Assembly (NCBI GenBank): GCA_025462785.1
Contig: JAOAPG010000263.1
Coordinates: 1 to 7,648 of the forward strand
Direction: 5' to 3'
Source: Acidobacteriaceae bacterium
GTDB taxonomy: Bacteria > Acidobacteriota > Terriglobia > Terriglobales > Acidobacteriaceae
DNA length: 7,648 bases
Part shown: positions 6,851-7,648 of the stretch, in pieces
Position numbering within the stretch: the first letter of the stretch is position 1
Layout: every line of letters begins with the position of its first letter
The notes under the pieces: model-generated
Databases searched by the model: none
What the model was told of the DNA's origin: nothing
Seen by the model: the letters and a program-made list of their open reading frames with translations, nothing else
Translations under genes and position numbers: made by a program

Positions 6851-7278
6851 GCAGTCTTTTCGCTCAATACTTCGAGCGGTTGAGCGCCTTCTTTCCTGCT
6901 GCCATCAGGAAATTCCCAGGTCGGAAAATTCTTTACCCCAGCCGTTTTGCAAACCGGCTCCTCGTCACGTGATCCCTTGATTCCGCACTCGATATAGGTG
7001 ACGTACTTGAACGATGAGCCAAACATTTCTTTTTGCTGCGCACAGTGCTCACACCAGAACAGTCCGTACATCTTGACCTGCTTGTCGGAGAGGCATTTTG
7101 CAAATGCATCGAGCCGCGTTTCTCCCTTGTGTGCGGCAAAAATATATATTCCAGCAAAAACAACTACAATGCCGGCTGCTACCAGGATCGTACGTGTCCG
7201 CTCTGAGCGCAGGAGATCCGTTTTCGGTCTCCCTGGTTGTTCCCGTTCTGCCTGCCATTTTCTTCGTTCTTTGGACAT
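6835..7278 (-). CDS. Membrane-anchored thioredoxin-like protein, VKOR partner
   Basis: A 147-residue protein with a basic cytoplasmic start (~1-30), one transmembrane helix (~31-49, ILVAAGIVVVFAGIYIFAA) and a short extracytoplasmic domain of thioredoxin type. Visible features are the redox motif FWCEHCAQQKEMFG (Cys76-Glu-His-Cys79), IEC (Cys98), VCKTAGVKNFPTWEF with the expected cis-proline Pro119, and a helix near EVLSEKTACELP. The pattern CxxCxxQKExFG ... VKxxPTWE is the one found in thioredoxin domains fused to VKOR. The role is therefore probably disulfide donor or relay in the periplasm, reoxidised by the VKOR encoded next door. Cys62, Cys98, Cys110 and Cys144 lie outside the active site and could form extra or regulatory disulfides. 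The start ATG 7278 has AAGG 7 bases upstream, which overlaps the stop codon of the lipid-kinase gene, so the two are translated from one message. Confidence 0.88.
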   Translation of the reverse strand: MSKERRKWQAEREQPGRPKTDLLRSERTRTILVAAGIVVVFAGIYIFAAHKGETRLDAFAKCLSDKQVKMYGLFWCEHCAQQKEMFGSSFKYVTYIECGIKGSRDEEPVCKTAGVKNFPTWEFPDGSRKEGAQPLEVLSEKTACELP

Positions 7279-7287
7279 TGCGAAACC

Positions 7288-7648
7288 TTATACCACGACG
7301 TTCAGAGCCGACGGTAGCACTTCGAGCGTCTGGCAGTGAAGCGTGAGCACTTCCCCGTCGACCATCACATCAACTGCTCCCTCGAGATAAAAATCCACCC
7401 GCCTTACTCCGCGATGCTCGGCGAGTGGATGTTCAATGTGCGTTCCATCGTAAAGAGTAGGAAGATTGCGAATCAGCCCCGCTCGGCCAATTGGCCCCCA
7501 GCGAACGAATTCAATGAGTCCATCGTTGATCTCTGCTTTAGGAGCAATCATCATAGTGCCGCCGGTGTACTTACTGTTGTTGAAAGTCAGAAACAGACAT
7601 GGACGGCGATCGATTGCCCCATCCCCATCTAGCGACAGAGGAAAGGGT
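7288..7648 (-). CDS. Diacylglycerol/lipid kinase family protein, C-terminal part (start outside window)
   Basis: The minus-strand frame is open from the right edge to TAA at 7290-7288, giving about 119 C-terminal residues. NNSKYTGGTMMIAPKAEINDGLIE, then GRAGLIRNLPTLYDGTHIEHP and DVMVDGEVL near the end, are the hallmarks of the C-terminal beta-sandwich of YegS/DgkB-type lipid kinases (DAGK/LCB5 family), which phosphorylate diacylglycerol or related lipids at the inner face of the membrane with ATP. The N-terminal ATP-binding half with its GGDGT motif lies beyond the window. The ATG codons at 7554 and 7551 are internal. Only 9 bases separate its stop from the thioredoxin-like gene, so it heads, or belongs to, the same operon. 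Phospholipid recycling is the usual role; the exact lipid is unknown. Confidence 0.88.
   Translation of the reverse strand, partial: PFPLSLDGDGAIDRRPCLFLTFNNSKYTGGTMMIAPKAEINDGLIEFVRWGPIGRAGLIRNLPTLYDGTHIEHPLAEHRGVRRVDFYLEGAVDVMVDGEVLTLHCQTLEVLPSALNVVV

Noticed and set aside
1..7648. CRISPR array, tRNA, insertion sequence, toxin-antitoxin or defence island
   Set aside because: No spaced direct repeats, cloverleaf, transposase motif, terminal repeats or small paired ORFs were seen on either strand.

Overview
The window most likely comes from an acidobacterium of the Terriglobia/Terriglobales type. I infer this from protein style only: a Trp/Tyr/Gly-rich DUF6600-like exported protein, an exported protein whose start and C-terminal module look like ones I associate with that group, and a GT-C membrane protein with a long 'FETFHVIQQPTY' signature. 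No rRNA, tRNA, CRISPR array, insertion sequence or phage gene was found, and base composition looks even throughout. This looks like ordinary chromosome.

Layout. The left half reads rightward: the C-terminal part of a DUF6600-like exported protein (1-606, open at the left edge); a 228-base spacer with a perfect palindrome and a good sigma-70-type promoter; an exported protein of unknown function (835-1827); and, about 30 bases later, a large multi-pass GT-C-type membrane protein (about 1858-3633). The right half reads leftward and meets it convergently at 3634-3677. In order of transcription it holds the C-terminus of a YegS/DAG-kinase-like lipid kinase (7648-7288), a membrane-anchored thioredoxin-like protein with a CEHC motif (7278-6835), a bacterial VKOR (6850-6371), a GT87/DUF2029-type membrane glycosyltransferase (6374-5037), and, after a 102-base gap with a palindrome, a second GT39/ArnT-like membrane protein (4934-3678).

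How the genes work together. The first four leftward genes are packed with a 9-base gap, then a 16-base (or GTGA 4-base) overlap, then an ATGA overlap, so they almost certainly form one translationally coupled transcript. The thioredoxin-like protein and VKOR together make a disulfide-forming pair: VKOR passes electrons to quinone and the thioredoxin-like domain relays oxidising equivalents to exported proteins. In many bacteria these two domains are fused in one chain; here they are separate genes, with the thioredoxin gene first. Their coupling to a lipid kinase and a polyprenyl-phosphate-sugar-type glycosyltransferase suggests a cell-envelope theme, but substrates cannot be read from the sequence.

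The points most worth a second look are the split and reversed Trx/VKOR pair locked to a GT87 gene, two clean palindromes in the two largest intergenic gaps, and an apparently leaderless start for the last leftward gene. I see no convincing new defence, mobile or RNA-based system.
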